Counted from the stretch's first letter, positions 26,382-34,942 are shown. The stretch is 64,000 nt of DNA from Calditrichota bacterium (GCA_003854985.1 RQOG01000046.1:1-64000), one strand, 5' to 3'. The notes: generated by a model not told the origin, from the letters alone. Numbers and translations: made by a program.

Positions 26382-27998
26382 TCAATCCAGCCTTAACATT
26401 TCTTTCCACTCCAGCCATAGCTCCGCTCTGGCCGTCCATTCACTGTGGTTTTTCCCCTTAATATTCAAATAATTACCAAAATCATTATAAGCCGCTTCCA
26501 ACTGAATATTACCATATTTGAGCGGCCTGTAAAAAAAGGAAATTCCCGCCTGCAGATGTTTCTCCACAATACCAAAAGGAAAAGGCTCGGAATAGTCTTC
26601 GCCTGGCTCGCGCTCTAAAAAATCTTTATTGTAGGCTCCGGCCGTGTTTCCCTCTCCCTTGCGTAAGTAGCTTAAAAATACCCCTGATTTTAAATTACCC
26701 GCCCACCATTTATCTATCTTAACATAGTAGCGTTCCAGGTTGCTTTCCAGCGCATAACCTATAACCTTATTCCGGTGCAGATATTTTTCCCAGTCATAAT
26801 TCGGCGAATTATATGCGCGGTGCCGGAGATGAATGTATTCCGTATTAAAAAGACTTCCATTCCACTTAAAAAGATTACTCCATTTGACTCCCGCAATCAA
26901 ACCCCATTGATCCGGTTCAAGATCCAGCGCCGTTTTTTCCTCGATTTGAATATCGTCTACTAAAAACTCTCCGTATACTTCAACATTTTTAAAATACAAA
27001 TCCCATTCCGCGCTGTAAAAAACATTTCCATCGCGGTAATTTCGGTTTAACATATAAGCGTGATAAGATGTTAAAGGATTCATATAGGGCAGTTCCCACT
27101 GCACATCCGGGCCGCCGTATAAAACGATTTCATTCAAAGCAAAACGGTAGCGGTTTTTGTAATTATAGGATAAACGATGTCCATTAATAAAACGGTTGGA
27201 GAAATCATTCTTTTCTCTCAAAGCCGGTTCGGGATTCCGCCGCCGGTCAAGCATAATTCCCCAAAAATGCAATTGCAATGAGGATTTTCCGATCTGAAAG
27301 TAATACTGGTCAAAGGTGCGGCTGTTATCGGAAAATAAAAGCTGCCCTGTGCTGCCCGGCCCCAATTGCAGCCAGTCCCGGCCGAATTTTACTTTCAGCC
27401 AGTCATTATTGTATTCAAGATAAGCCTGTTCATTGTAAGCATATAATCCCGAGAATTTCTTTCCGATATAATCTTTATCGGCCTTATTAAAAACCACAAA
27501 ATTCCAGCAGGCAATTAAATCCGGGGTGAAATAAAAGACAACCAACGGATTCATTTTAAAATATCCGTCATTTGATTCATTTAAGCGCACTGCTCCGCCT
27601 CGAAGATAGCCGCCTGCTTTTAGCGTCATTTTACTTTCCGTTTTGCCTTCCGTTTCTTCTAAAAAGTTTTTGACCTTTTCAATTAAAACCTGCCATTTTT
27701 CACCTTCCTGTCTGGCAAGAAGATCAAATTCAGCGGAAAATTCTGCGAACATTTCTTTTAAAATTTTACGATCATTGGCGGTAGACTGGTCAATATTTTC
27801 TATTTGCAGCAGCGCTCTGGCAATTTCGCCCCGGTTAAACGGGCGCTGATTTCTGTTAAGCTGTGACAGACTGCCGTTCACAATCAGGTAATCAAGATAT
27901 GTATTGGCCCAGTGATAGGGCGGGAGTGTTTCCTGGGATAAAACCGTCACCGGCAGAATAAGAAGTAATGATAGCGTGTATAAATACTTTTTTATCAT
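26382..27998 (-). CDS. Wzi-like capsule-assembly outer-membrane protein
   Basis: The 538-residue protein has a signal peptide ending near A/S-Q22. It then shows Y-H-W-A-N-T-Y-L-D-Y-L and R-P-F-N-R-G-E-I-A in an N-terminal helical segment, followed by a long run of alternating aromatic strands (W-L-K-V-K-F-G-R-D-W-L, Q-L-H-F-W-G) of an outer-membrane beta-barrel. This fits the Caps_assemb_Wzi family, whose E. coli member binds capsule at the cell surface. It converges with the polysaccharide locus, which supports a role in displaying that polymer. A GGAAAGGG ribosome-site-like sequence lies upstream on the minus strand, between the start and repeat R1A. No terminator is evident between it and gmhB. 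Confidence 0.72.
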   Translation of the reverse strand: MIKKYLYTLSLLLILPVTVLSQETLPPYHWANTYLDYLIVNGSLSQLNRNQRPFNRGEIARALLQIENIDQSTANDRKILKEMFAEFSAEFDLLARQEGEKWQVLIEKVKNFLEETEGKTESKMTLKAGGYLRGGAVRLNESNDGYFKMNPLVVFYFTPDLIACWNFVVFNKADKDYIGKKFSGLYAYNEQAYLEYNNDWLKVKFGRDWLQLGPGSTGQLLFSDNSRTFDQYYFQIGKSSLQLHFWGIMLDRRRNPEPALREKNDFSNRFINGHRLSYNYKNRYRFALNEIVLYGGPDVQWELPYMNPLTSYHAYMLNRNYRDGNVFYSAEWDLYFKNVEVYGEFLVDDIQIEEKTALDLEPDQWGLIAGVKWSNLFKWNGSLFNTEYIHLRHRAYNSPNYDWEKYLHRNKVIGYALESNLERYYVKIDKWWAGNLKSGVFLSYLRKGEGNTAGAYNKDFLEREPGEDYSEPFPFGIVEKHLQAGISFFYRPLKYGNIQLEAAYNDFGNYLNIKGKNHSEWTARAELWLEWKEMLRLD

Positions 27999-28017
27999 AA
28001 AACATCAATCCCTTTCC

Positions 28018-28119
28018 AATTAATCGTTGAACGTTGATCGTTATCGTTGTCGTAATCGGGGAAGAATAATCGATCACGATAACGATCACAGCTTTTCGCT
28101 GATCAACGTCTCACCGATG
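28018..28119 (-). repeat. R1 palindromic repeat, copy A
   Basis: This 102-base element matches copy B (28575-28675) with three substitutions and a one-base indel. Its ends are inverted versions of one another (AATCGTTGAACGTTGATCG against GATCAACGTCTCACCGATG), so a long imperfect hairpin can form. It sits 20 bases upstream of the Wzi-like start on the minus strand. Together with copy B it brackets the four-helix-bundle gene as a direct repeat. Confidence 0.88.
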
Positions 28120-28140
28120 CATAATTTTAACAGTAACCAT

Positions 28141-28563
28141 CTATTGTATTTTATTTTCATCGCTGTCTGTTTCATCGACGTAACCACAATACTCAATAGA
28201 ATTTTCTTTTACTTCCCATGATTTTCTTGTCATTTTAGTAAGCATTGATACAATCCTGATTAATAATTTTTCTCCAAAATCATAATCAGTTTTATTGATT
28301 GCATTTCCTATAAGTAATACATCCTGAACAGCGGAACATTCTAAAGCAGATCCCCTGGCTATTGCAAAATAACGGTTTCGGTCATTTTCTTTGAATTTTC
28401 CATTTCCTTCTGCAATGTTTAATGGGATAGACTGTGATGCTCTTAGTATTTGATCTTTTGCGTAACGATGTTTACTACTAATTCCATTTACTAAACTATA
28501 CACAAATTTAACATATTCTAAAGATACAATATAAACATCTAATTTTTTATGTGAAAATTCCAT
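28141..28563 (-). CDS. Four-helix-bundle protein (S23 / 23S rRNA intervening-sequence type)
   Basis: The 140-residue protein begins K-K-L-D-V-Y-I-V-S-L-E-Y-V-K and has the family core R-A-S-Q-S-I-P-L-N-I-A-E-G-N-G followed by Y-F-A-I-A-R-G-S-A-L-E-C, the S23/IVP four-helix bundle related to the Avd proteins of diversity-generating retroelements. The function of stand-alone members is unknown; a pentameric bundle with a positive surface that may bind nucleic acid is the family view. No reverse transcriptase or template/variable repeats are near. The last 20 residues are acidic. It is flanked on both sides by near-identical R1 repeats, making a repeat-gene-repeat unit of about 660 bases. Confidence 0.85.
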   Translation of the reverse strand: MEFSHKKLDVYIVSLEYVKFVYSLVNGISSKHRYAKDQILRASQSIPLNIAEGNGKFKENDRNRYFAIARGSALECSAVQDVLLIGNAINKTDYDFGEKLLIRIVSMLTKMTRKSWEVKENSIEYCGYVDETDSDENKIQ

Positions 28564-28574
28564 TTTTTTCTTTC

Positions 28575-28675
28575 AATTAATCGTTGAACGTTGATCGTTG
28601 TCGTTGTCGTAATCGGGGAAAAATAATCGATCACGATAACGATCACCGCTTTTCGCTGATCAACGTCTCACGATG
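28575..28675 (-). repeat. R1 palindromic repeat, copy B
   Basis: This 101-base near copy of 28018-28119 is in the same orientation and lies 12 bases upstream of the four-helix-bundle start on the minus strand. It has the same internal sub-repeats (GTTGTCGTTGTCG, ATCACGATAACGATCACC). Its far end abuts the 3' end of the 5'-nucleotidase gene. Confidence 0.88.
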
Positions 28676-28690
28676 GCCAAGTGAGTATAA

Positions 28691-30358
28691 TCAGTCTTCT
28701 ATTTCAACCTTCCAGTTGTCGTCAACTTCCTGCAGGATAACGCCTTCTTTTTGGAAGTAATCAATTAGAATTGTTCTGATTTCCCGATTTGATTTCCAGA
28801 TGATTTCAGGGTCTTTAATTCCGGCTGCATTCATAAATCCCCCTCCGCCTGATGCCCGGTAACTGTTAACGGCAACCCGGTAATATTTTTCTTTTTCCAG
28901 TTGACTCCCATCGGAAAGCGTTAAATTAACGATTTTATTTCTGACCGATTTATCCTGTCTGCTTTCCATTGTCCTGTTTACCCGAATAGTATAATTAATT
29001 CCTTCGGCCATATCGTAATTATAACCGGCAATGTCCGGATCGTGGCCGGCAATGTATTCTGATTCTCCGGAATGATTATAATTTTTTAAATAGTATTGCG
29101 TCGAGTATTCAATATATTTTCTTATTTGTTCTCCGGTCATATTAATAACATATAGATAATTCTCGTAAGGATAAAGGCTGTAAATATCCTTCACTTTAAG
29201 TACGCTGTCTTCGATAATCAGCTTGTTGTTAAAAGAGCTGGCGAATGATATCTGCGCATCGGATGCCGCCATTTGCGCCTTGTTAATCTGTTCAATAGCC
29301 GGGGTGTCTTCAACGCGCGACCAGCGGGTATCCAGGACGCCGTTAATTTCCGCGATTTCCCGGCGGGTATATTCTAAGGTCTGCTGATGAAAAAAATCAG
29401 TAAGTTGAATAATGGATTCTGCAGCCTGCGCGTTATAGGCCGGTTCCAGCCAGCCGCGTTTGTTAATAATTTTATATTGTTGGTTAACCTTCCTCAGAAC
29501 AATTTGAGCTATGGCGATATGTTTTGCCCGGTGACCGGCGTTCAGCTTTAAGGGCAGATTAAGATTATTGGCTTTATCATATTCATCCGGGTATACTTCT
29601 TTATGGGAATGACCGGCGAATATTACATCAAAGCCGGGAACCTTGGCGGCAACCAGTCCGGAGGCATTTTCATTGGGAATATTCAACGCTTTTGTTTTTT
29701 CCGCGCTGTAGCCCGAGTCGAAGCCGGCATGGAAAAGTCCTATCAAAATATCCACTTCCGGCTTTAAGATATCGCAATATTTTTTTGCCGTGGAAACCAT
29801 ATCTGTCCATGTAATTCCCGGATAAAGCGATTCATCCAGCCACATGGGAATACCGGGCGTGGTTAATCCGATAACGCCAATCCGGATGTCATTCCTTTCC
29901 AGAATGGTATAAGGCTCGAAATAAGTTCTTCCGTCCTCCAGCAGGCTGTTAGCCGAAAGCCAGGAGAACCGCGATTCGGCTCGGGCTTTTTCATAAACAA
30001 ACACACCCTGCTCGATATCATGATTCCCGACGGCGAATGCATCGTATCCCATATAATTTAAAGTTAGAATCATGGGATTTAAGTAGGTGTTTTTCTCATG
30101 ATTGAAAAGATAGGTTAAAGGCGTTCCCTGTAGCAGGTCTCCTGCGTCCAGTAGAATAATATTTTTATGCCGGCGCCTGAAATCTGCAATTTTTGTATAA
30201 GCCTTTGCCAGCCCCAGGTCTGCCGGCTGATCTTTAAAATAATCGTAAGGCTGGATACAGCCGTGAACATCGGTGGTCGCCAATATAAAAACGGTATCCG
30301 TTTGCTGAGCCAGCAGTCCGGACGATAAAAAAACCAATAAATAAATTAATTGCTTCAT
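28691..30358 (-). CDS. Secreted 5'-nucleotidase / cyclic phosphodiesterase (UshA/CpdB-like)
   Basis: The frame extends to 30409, but the ATG at 30358 gives a proper signal peptide (M-K-Q-L-I-Y-L-L...L-A-Q) and has AGGAA upstream; the protein is then 555 residues. The metallophosphatase domain has T-T-D-V-H-G, D-A-G-D, G-N-H-D and A-G-H-S-H-K metal-binding motifs. The C-terminal 5'-nucleotidase domain has S-F-N-N-K and Y-P-Y-E-N-Y, ending in a G-G-G-F block. Such enzymes remove phosphate from nucleotides, cyclic nucleotides or UDP-sugars in the periplasm for salvage. The gene stands alone, divergent from yraN. Confidence 0.85.
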   Translation of the reverse strand: MKQLIYLLVFLSSGLLAQQTDTVFILATTDVHGCIQPYDYFKDQPADLGLAKAYTKIADFRRRHKNIILLDAGDLLQGTPLTYLFNHEKNTYLNPMILTLNYMGYDAFAVGNHDIEQGVFVYEKARAESRFSWLSANSLLEDGRTYFEPYTILERNDIRIGVIGLTTPGIPMWLDESLYPGITWTDMVSTAKKYCDILKPEVDILIGLFHAGFDSGYSAEKTKALNIPNENASGLVAAKVPGFDVIFAGHSHKEVYPDEYDKANNLNLPLKLNAGHRAKHIAIAQIVLRKVNQQYKIINKRGWLEPAYNAQAAESIIQLTDFFHQQTLEYTRREIAEINGVLDTRWSRVEDTPAIEQINKAQMAASDAQISFASSFNNKLIIEDSVLKVKDIYSLYPYENYLYVINMTGEQIRKYIEYSTQYYLKNYNHSGESEYIAGHDPDIAGYNYDMAEGINYTIRVNRTMESRQDKSVRNKIVNLTLSDGSQLEKEKYYRVAVNSYRASGGGGFMNAAGIKDPEIIWKSNREIRTILIDYFQKEGVILQEVDDNWKVEIED

Positions 30359-30480
30359 AAGTTTCCTAATATGCTTAATTATGCTTAAATTTAACCGGAC
30401 GGCAGGCAACTTCCAAACCGAATTGATTTTATTGTATTCGGAATATGGCTGAAATTAGTTTTAAAGAGAATAAGGGGGAA

Positions 30481-30885
30481 ATGATGACAAAGACAGATCA
30501 CTTATCTCTGGGCAGAAAAGGGGAAGAAGTAGCGGCTGAATATTTAAAGGAAAAAGGCTATGATCTCCTTTTCAAAAATTATCGTGCGGGAAATGGTGAA
30601 ATAGATATTATTGCCAGAAACAAGGAAATTGTGGTGATAATCGAGGTAAAAAGCTACCAGGCGGAACCATTGGGTGCGCCCGAATTCCGGGTTAATAAAA
30701 ATAAGCAGAAAATGATTATCAGAACAGCGCATTCCTTTTTAGCGGAGTATGAAGAATTCCAGAATCTGGACATGCGGTTTGATGTAATTTTAGTGAATTT
30801 TTCCAGCTGGCCGGTTGAAATTACACATCATAAAGCCGCGTTTTATAACGATAATTACTGGAATGATAATTATTTTAATAACTAA
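30481..30885 (+). CDS. yraN: YraN/UPF0102 family protein
   Basis: The frame is open from 30445, but the tandem ATGs at 30481 and 30484 follow a GGGGGA sequence and give the usual 120-135 residue length. The protein has L-G-R-K-G-E-E-V-A-A-E-Y-L, the restriction-endonuclease-like core G-E-I-D-I-I-A (catalytic Glu/Asp) and I-I-E-V-K, and ends with the family R-F-D-V-I-L-V block. YraN proteins are widespread PD-(D/E)xK-fold proteins of unclear role, thought to act on DNA. It runs 26 bases ahead of the aminotransferase on the same strand. Confidence 0.85.
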   Translation: MMTKTDHLSLGRKGEEVAAEYLKEKGYDLLFKNYRAGNGEIDIIARNKEIVVIIEVKSYQAEPLGAPEFRVNKNKQKMIIRTAHSFLAEYEEFQNLDMRFDVILVNFSSWPVEITHHKAAFYNDNYWNDNYFNN

Positions 30886-30911
30886 TTAAGAATCCCGGCG
30901 GGGAAGGGTTA

Positions 30912-32042
30912 ATGGATTTTAACGATTACAGAAAATTATTTCCGGTTACCCTGCAGAAAATATATCTTAATCATGCTTCCATTTCGCCTCTTTCTTCGCG
31001 GGTGACGGACAAACTGGATGAGTATATCGATGACAGAAGCTTTGGAAAAATCGATGTCTATAAAACGGCCCATGAAACCCGGGAAAAAACAAGAAACCTG
31101 ATAGCGAAACTCATTAATGCCGATCCGGATCGGATAGCCTTTATTACCAACACTTCCGACGGATTTAATCATTTGGCGCAGGGCCTTTCATGGCAGGCCG
31201 GCGATGAAATCATTTTAACGGATTATGAATTTCCCAGTAATGTTTACCCTTTTCTAAACCTGGAAAAACATGGCGTTAAAATTCGCTATGTGCCTAACCG
31301 CAGGGGACTGATTAAATTAGATGATATAGAAAAAATGATTAATTCCAAAACAAAACTGCTTTCCATTAGTTTTGTTGAGTTTTCCAATGGCTTTCGCAAT
31401 GATTTGAACAGCATTGGCGCCTTATGCAAATCCCATGATATTATTTTTTCGGTGGACAGCATCCAGGGATTGGGCGCAATACCTCTCGATGTGCAAAAAT
31501 CGAAAATTGATTTTATTTCCAATGGCGGGCATAAATGGCTGATGGGATTAATGGGCTCCGGGTTTATGTATATCGGTAAAAGGTTGTTTGAGAAAATTAA
31601 TCCCGCATTTACGGGCTGGCTGGGCGTAGAGAATGCCTGGGATTTTTTTAATTATAATCTGGATTTTTTACCGGATGCCAGGCGCTTTGAATATGCCACG
31701 CCAAATTTTATGGGCATCACCGCGTTGTGTGAATCAGTAAAGCTGTTGATGGATGCGGGTATTAACAATATCGAACGGCATTTGCTCCGTTTGGGGAAAA
31801 TCCTGGTGGAACAATTAACGGACCTTGGTATGGAATTCGCCGGTTCCATGGATTCCGGAGAATGGTCGGGTATTTACTCGTTTTCCGGTAAAGATATTGA
31901 ACAGTTATTTGATTATCTTGGCGATAATGATATTGTTTGCGCATTGCGCAGCGGAAGAATCCGGCTGGCGCCGCATTTTTATAATTCGGAAGATGAAATA
32001 AAGCAGGTAATTCATATAATTAAACAGTTTTATACAAAATGA
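30912..32042 (+). CDS. Class V PLP-dependent aminotransferase (cysteine-desulfurase-like)
   Basis: The 376-residue fold-type I enzyme has the N-terminal Y-L-N-H-A-S-I-S-P pattern, the PLP-phosphate region T-N-T-S-D-G, the cofactor aspartate Asp182 in S-V-D-S-I-Q-G, and the Schiff-base lysine K208 in G-G-H-K-W-L. This resembles the isopenicillin-N-epimerase/SufS-like subgroup. The flexible loop cysteine of true cysteine desulfurases is not evident near the expected C-terminal site, so the reaction (desulfuration, transamination or selenocysteine-lyase-like) is open. A GGGGAAGGG stretch precedes the ATG. Confidence 0.82.
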   Translation: MDFNDYRKLFPVTLQKIYLNHASISPLSSRVTDKLDEYIDDRSFGKIDVYKTAHETREKTRNLIAKLINADPDRIAFITNTSDGFNHLAQGLSWQAGDEIILTDYEFPSNVYPFLNLEKHGVKIRYVPNRRGLIKLDDIEKMINSKTKLLSISFVEFSNGFRNDLNSIGALCKSHDIIFSVDSIQGLGAIPLDVQKSKIDFISNGGHKWLMGLMGSGFMYIGKRLFEKINPAFTGWLGVENAWDFFNYNLDFLPDARRFEYATPNFMGITALCESVKLLMDAGINNIERHLLRLGKILVEQLTDLGMEFAGSMDSGEWSGIYSFSGKDIEQLFDYLGDNDIVCALRSGRIRLAPHFYNSEDEIKQVIHIIKQFYTK

Positions 32043-32074
32043 AATTTTAAGGAACAACAGCATTTGATCATTTC

Positions 32075-32104
32075 TTACTTGCGTCTTGTTTATTTATTTA
32101 TAAT
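32075..32104 (+). promoter_or_regulatory. Candidate sigma70 promoter for the CHASE2 cyclase
   Basis: TATAAT at 32099-32104 matches the -10 consensus; TTACTT at 32075-32080 is a weak -35 with an 18-base spacer. It lies about 100 bases before the cyclase start. The assignment rests on the -10 only. Confidence 0.35.
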
Positions 32105-32209
32105 TTATTTGCGGAAAAAAATCGAATATAGCAATATGATTATGCAGTACATAAGAAATTTTAGACAGCTGCAGGACCAGTTCCAAGAAATTTAACAGGG
32201 AGGCGTTGG

Positions 32210-34357
32210 GTGAAAAAACACTTGATTAAAATCGTATCGGGTGCGTTGTTGGGTATAGCAGCCGCGCTTATTATCTGGGTAATGTCTAATTACCTGGCCA
32301 AAGATCTGTTTTATACCTATGAGGCTAAAACGTATGATTGGCGCGTACCGCAAAAATTCGTTGACGATCTTACGGTAGAAGATATTGTCATCGTGGATAT
32401 TGATGCCACCAGCCTCAATGTTTTAGGCAAATATTCCCAATGGCAGCGCGAATATCACACCAAAGTGGTTAAGTTCCTAAGTGAATCAGGTGCTCTGGCT
32501 ATTGGCCTGGATATTCTGTATGATCCCGAAATCTGGCATCCCGAACAGGACGAGACTTTTATTAAACAGATAGAACAATCAGGTAATGTTTTTAATGCGC
32601 TGTATTTTGCCGATGCCGATTCCGACTTTTTCCGCTATGTCATGGACAAAGAACCAGACAGCCTGGATATTAACCGTTTTTCATGGAAATTGGAACCGGA
32701 AGATATGCGTATTTATAAAGAGGAAGATCGTTTTGAAAATGAATTTGTAGATCTTCTTAATGCCGGAGCTGGAGCAGGGCATGTTAATTTTAACGCGGAT
32801 GTCGACGGTATTGTCCGCAGTATTCATTTATTTGCCAGATTTAATGACCGGCTTTATCCATCGCTCAGTTTCAGCATGTTCACCGCATTGATCGGCGTTG
32901 ATAAAATTGATATTAGTGATGATTATATCAACCTCTTCCGTGGCGAAGAAAAGCTGACCGGTATTCCGATTGATAAAAATGGCAATATGCTGATTAATTA
33001 TGCGGGTGATTTTAAGACTTTCCGCTATATAAGTTTTTCCGATGTACTCAACCATCAGGAGAGAGGATTGGACAGCACATATTTTGAAAATAAAGTAGTG
33101 CTTATCGGTACCAGTCTGCCAGGTCTGTTTGATCTGCGCAGTGTGCCTTTTCAGCAGGCGTTCCCCGGTGTGGAAATTCATGCCAATATCCTCTACACGT
33201 TAATGCAGCAGAATTTTATTCACAAAGCTGATCCCCTTTTATCCCTGATTCTGCTTATAGCTCTTGGTATGATTCTGGGCATATTATTGAGCTATACCAA
33301 ACCGGTTGTAAGTTTTATTATCATAATAATTCTAAGCGTTGCCGAAGTGGGCCTGGCCGGTCATTTATATGCGCATAATAGCCTGTGGATTCAGATCATT
33401 AATCCGATTCTGACTATCTTTCTAACCTTTACCTTTGTATATATTTACCGCTATATAACGGAAGAAAAGGATAAACGTTTTATTCGCACGACTTTCAGTC
33501 ATTTTGTTACAAAATCCGTTGTGGATGAACTTTTAGCGCATCCCGAAAAAATTAAATTAGGCGGTGAGAAAAAAGTATGTACGGTTTTGTTCAGCGATGT
33601 GGCGGGTTTTACAACAATATCCGAACAATTATCGCCGGAAGCTCTGGTACATTTACTGAATGAGTATTTAACGGAAATGACCAACCTCGTTTTTAAGCAC
33701 GACGGCATGCTGGATAAATATGAAGGCGATGCGATTATGGCGGTTTTCGGCGCGCCGATCGAATTGGGCAATCACGCCTACAATGCCTGTAATGCGGCGC
33801 TTATTATGCAGATTCAACTGGAGAAAATGAGAGAAATCTGGCGCGAAGCCGGTAAGCCGGAATTGCATGCCCGGATCGGCATTAATACAGGACCGATGGT
33901 CGTCGGGAATATGGGCTCGGAAACACGCTTTGACTATACCGTGATGGGGGATTCTGTAAATCTTGGTGCAAGACTGGAACCGGCTAACAAAGAATACGGC
34001 ACAAACATTATTATAGGAGAGGAAACCTATAAGCAGGCGGGAAATTCATTAGTTGTGCGTCCGCTGGATTTATTGCGGGTTAAAGGCAAAACCGAACCGG
34101 TACAGGTTTATGAGTTAATCGGAACCGATATTTACAGACCGGATGAAGAGAGTTTAAAAATCCTGGAGTTTTTTCAGAAAGGATATGATAATTATCTGAA
34201 CCGCAACTGGGAATTTGCCGTCAAGTATTTTCAGGAAGCGTTAAGACTGCGGGCAAAAGACGGGCCGTCGCGCCGCTACCTGAAACGCTGTGAATATTTC
34301 ATGCAGAATCCACCTGCTGAAGACTGGGACGGCGTTTATACAATGACGACGAAGTAG
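32210..34357 (+). CDS. CHASE2-domain class III adenylate cyclase with TPR tail
   Basis: The 715-residue protein has an N-terminal membrane helix (about 10-28), an extracytoplasmic CHASE2 sensor (about 35-335, with D-I-D-A-T-S-L and G-L-D-I-L-Y-D), three helices (about 342-415), and a cyclase homology domain. The latter has metal aspartates D463 (F-S-D-V-A-G) and D507 (E-G-D-A-I-M), the adenine-selecting K503 and Y-T-V-M-G-D-S, and the transition-state pair N584/R588. Residues 645-705 look like one or two TPR helices. It should make cAMP in response to an extracellular or periplasmic signal. GTG start with GGGAGG upstream. No cAMP effector is in the window. Confidence 0.9.
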   Translation: MKKHLIKIVSGALLGIAAALIIWVMSNYLAKDLFYTYEAKTYDWRVPQKFVDDLTVEDIVIVDIDATSLNVLGKYSQWQREYHTKVVKFLSESGALAIGLDILYDPEIWHPEQDETFIKQIEQSGNVFNALYFADADSDFFRYVMDKEPDSLDINRFSWKLEPEDMRIYKEEDRFENEFVDLLNAGAGAGHVNFNADVDGIVRSIHLFARFNDRLYPSLSFSMFTALIGVDKIDISDDYINLFRGEEKLTGIPIDKNGNMLINYAGDFKTFRYISFSDVLNHQERGLDSTYFENKVVLIGTSLPGLFDLRSVPFQQAFPGVEIHANILYTLMQQNFIHKADPLLSLILLIALGMILGILLSYTKPVVSFIIIIILSVAEVGLAGHLYAHNSLWIQIINPILTIFLTFTFVYIYRYITEEKDKRFIRTTFSHFVTKSVVDELLAHPEKIKLGGEKKVCTVLFSDVAGFTTISEQLSPEALVHLLNEYLTEMTNLVFKHDGMLDKYEGDAIMAVFGAPIELGNHAYNACNAALIMQIQLEKMREIWREAGKPELHARIGINTGPMVVGNMGSETRFDYTVMGDSVNLGARLEPANKEYGTNIIIGEETYKQAGNSLVVRPLDLLRVKGKTEPVQVYELIGTDIYRPDEESLKILEFFQKGYDNYLNRNWEFAVKYFQEALRLRAKDGPSRRYLKRCEYFMQNPPAEDWDGVYTMTTK

Positions 34358-34406
34358 AAAAAAAACGATCAATTGTCATTGTTAATGAATTTATATCCAA
34401 AAAAAG

Positions 34407-34435
34407 TTGATATTGTAAAAAAAGATGCTTATACT
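34407..34435 (+). promoter_or_regulatory. Candidate promoter of the Rrf2 regulator gene
   Basis: TTGATA (34407-34412) and TATACT (34430-34435) are separated by 17 bases, a strong match to the housekeeping consensus. The expected start site is near 34442, within the inverted repeat of the candidate operator. This arrangement would allow autorepression. Confidence 0.55.
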
Positions 34436-34441
34436 TCCTAT

Positions 34442-34461
34442 ACTCTATCAAATTAATAGAG
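34442..34461 (+). promoter_or_regulatory. Candidate Rrf2 operator, site 1
   Basis: ACTCTATCAAATTAATAGAG contains a perfect 6-base inverted repeat, CTCTAT and ATAGAG, around a 7-base spacer. It lies just downstream of the candidate -10 box and ten bases before the regulator ATG. The same motif recurs at 34923-34942 with 16 of 20 identities. Confidence 0.5.
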
Positions 34462-34470
34462 ATTAAGCAG

Positions 34471-34908
34471 ATGTTATCAAAAAAGTCAAGATATGCGATA
34501 ATTGCCATGGTTTATCTGGCTAAACAGTTCGGAAAAGGTCCGGTATTAATTGGTCAGATCGCGGAAGAGGAAAAACTACCTAAAAAGTTTCTGGAAGGCA
34601 TTTTGTTTGAGCTTAAAAATGCCGGTATTGTAAACAGTCAGAGAGGGAAAAATGGAGGATATTATTTAATCAAAAATCCTGATGAAGTGCATCTTGCAAA
34701 AATCCTGCGTTTATTTGACGGCCCGATTGCACTGATTCCCTGCGTAACTTACCAGTATTATGAACCATGCCCGGAGTGTAAGGATGAGGATACCTGTGCC
34801 ATACGTAAAGTATTTAAAGAGATAAGAGATGTTACGGTGGAAATCTTAAAAAAAACTACTTTGGCAGAATTAATAAGAATTGAAAAAGAGCTTATGATCA
34901 AAAAATAA
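34471..34908 (+). CDS. Rrf2-family transcription regulator with cysteine cluster
   Basis: The 145-residue protein has the Rrf2 winged-helix N-terminus (K-S-R-Y-A-I-I-A-M-V-Y-L-A), the recognition helix region L-P-K-K-F-L-E-G-I-L, and the wing G-K-N-G-G-Y-Y-L. C91, C100, C103 and C109 form a cluster like the Fe-S-binding or redox-sensing cysteines of IscR/NsrR-type members, though the spacing differs from IscR. Directly upstream of sulfate-transport genes, it is probably their regulator, as CymR is for sulfur metabolism in Firmicutes. CymR itself senses through CysK and lacks this cluster. Likely autoregulated through the inverted repeat before its start. Confidence 0.88.
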   Translation: MLSKKSRYAIIAMVYLAKQFGKGPVLIGQIAEEEKLPKKFLEGILFELKNAGIVNSQRGKNGGYYLIKNPDEVHLAKILRLFDGPIALIPCVTYQYYEPCPECKDEDTCAIRKVFKEIRDVTVEILKKTTLAELIRIEKELMIKK

Positions 34909-34922
34909 TTTTTTTCATTTAA

Positions 34923-34942
34923 ACTATACTAAACTAATAGAG
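34923..34942 (+). promoter_or_regulatory. Candidate Rrf2 operator, site 2
   Basis: ACTATACTAAACTAATAGAG shares 16 of 20 bases with site 1, including the AATAGAG half-site and a TATACT hexamer, and ends five bases before the porin-like ATG. Binding here would block initiation or translation of the sulfate-uptake operon. The promoter for this operon is not otherwise obvious. Confidence 0.45.

Noticed and set aside
28141-28563. Diversity-generating retroelement, because the four-helix bundle resembles Avd
   Set aside because: No reverse transcriptase, template repeat or variable repeat is near; the flanking repeats are palindromic and intergenic.
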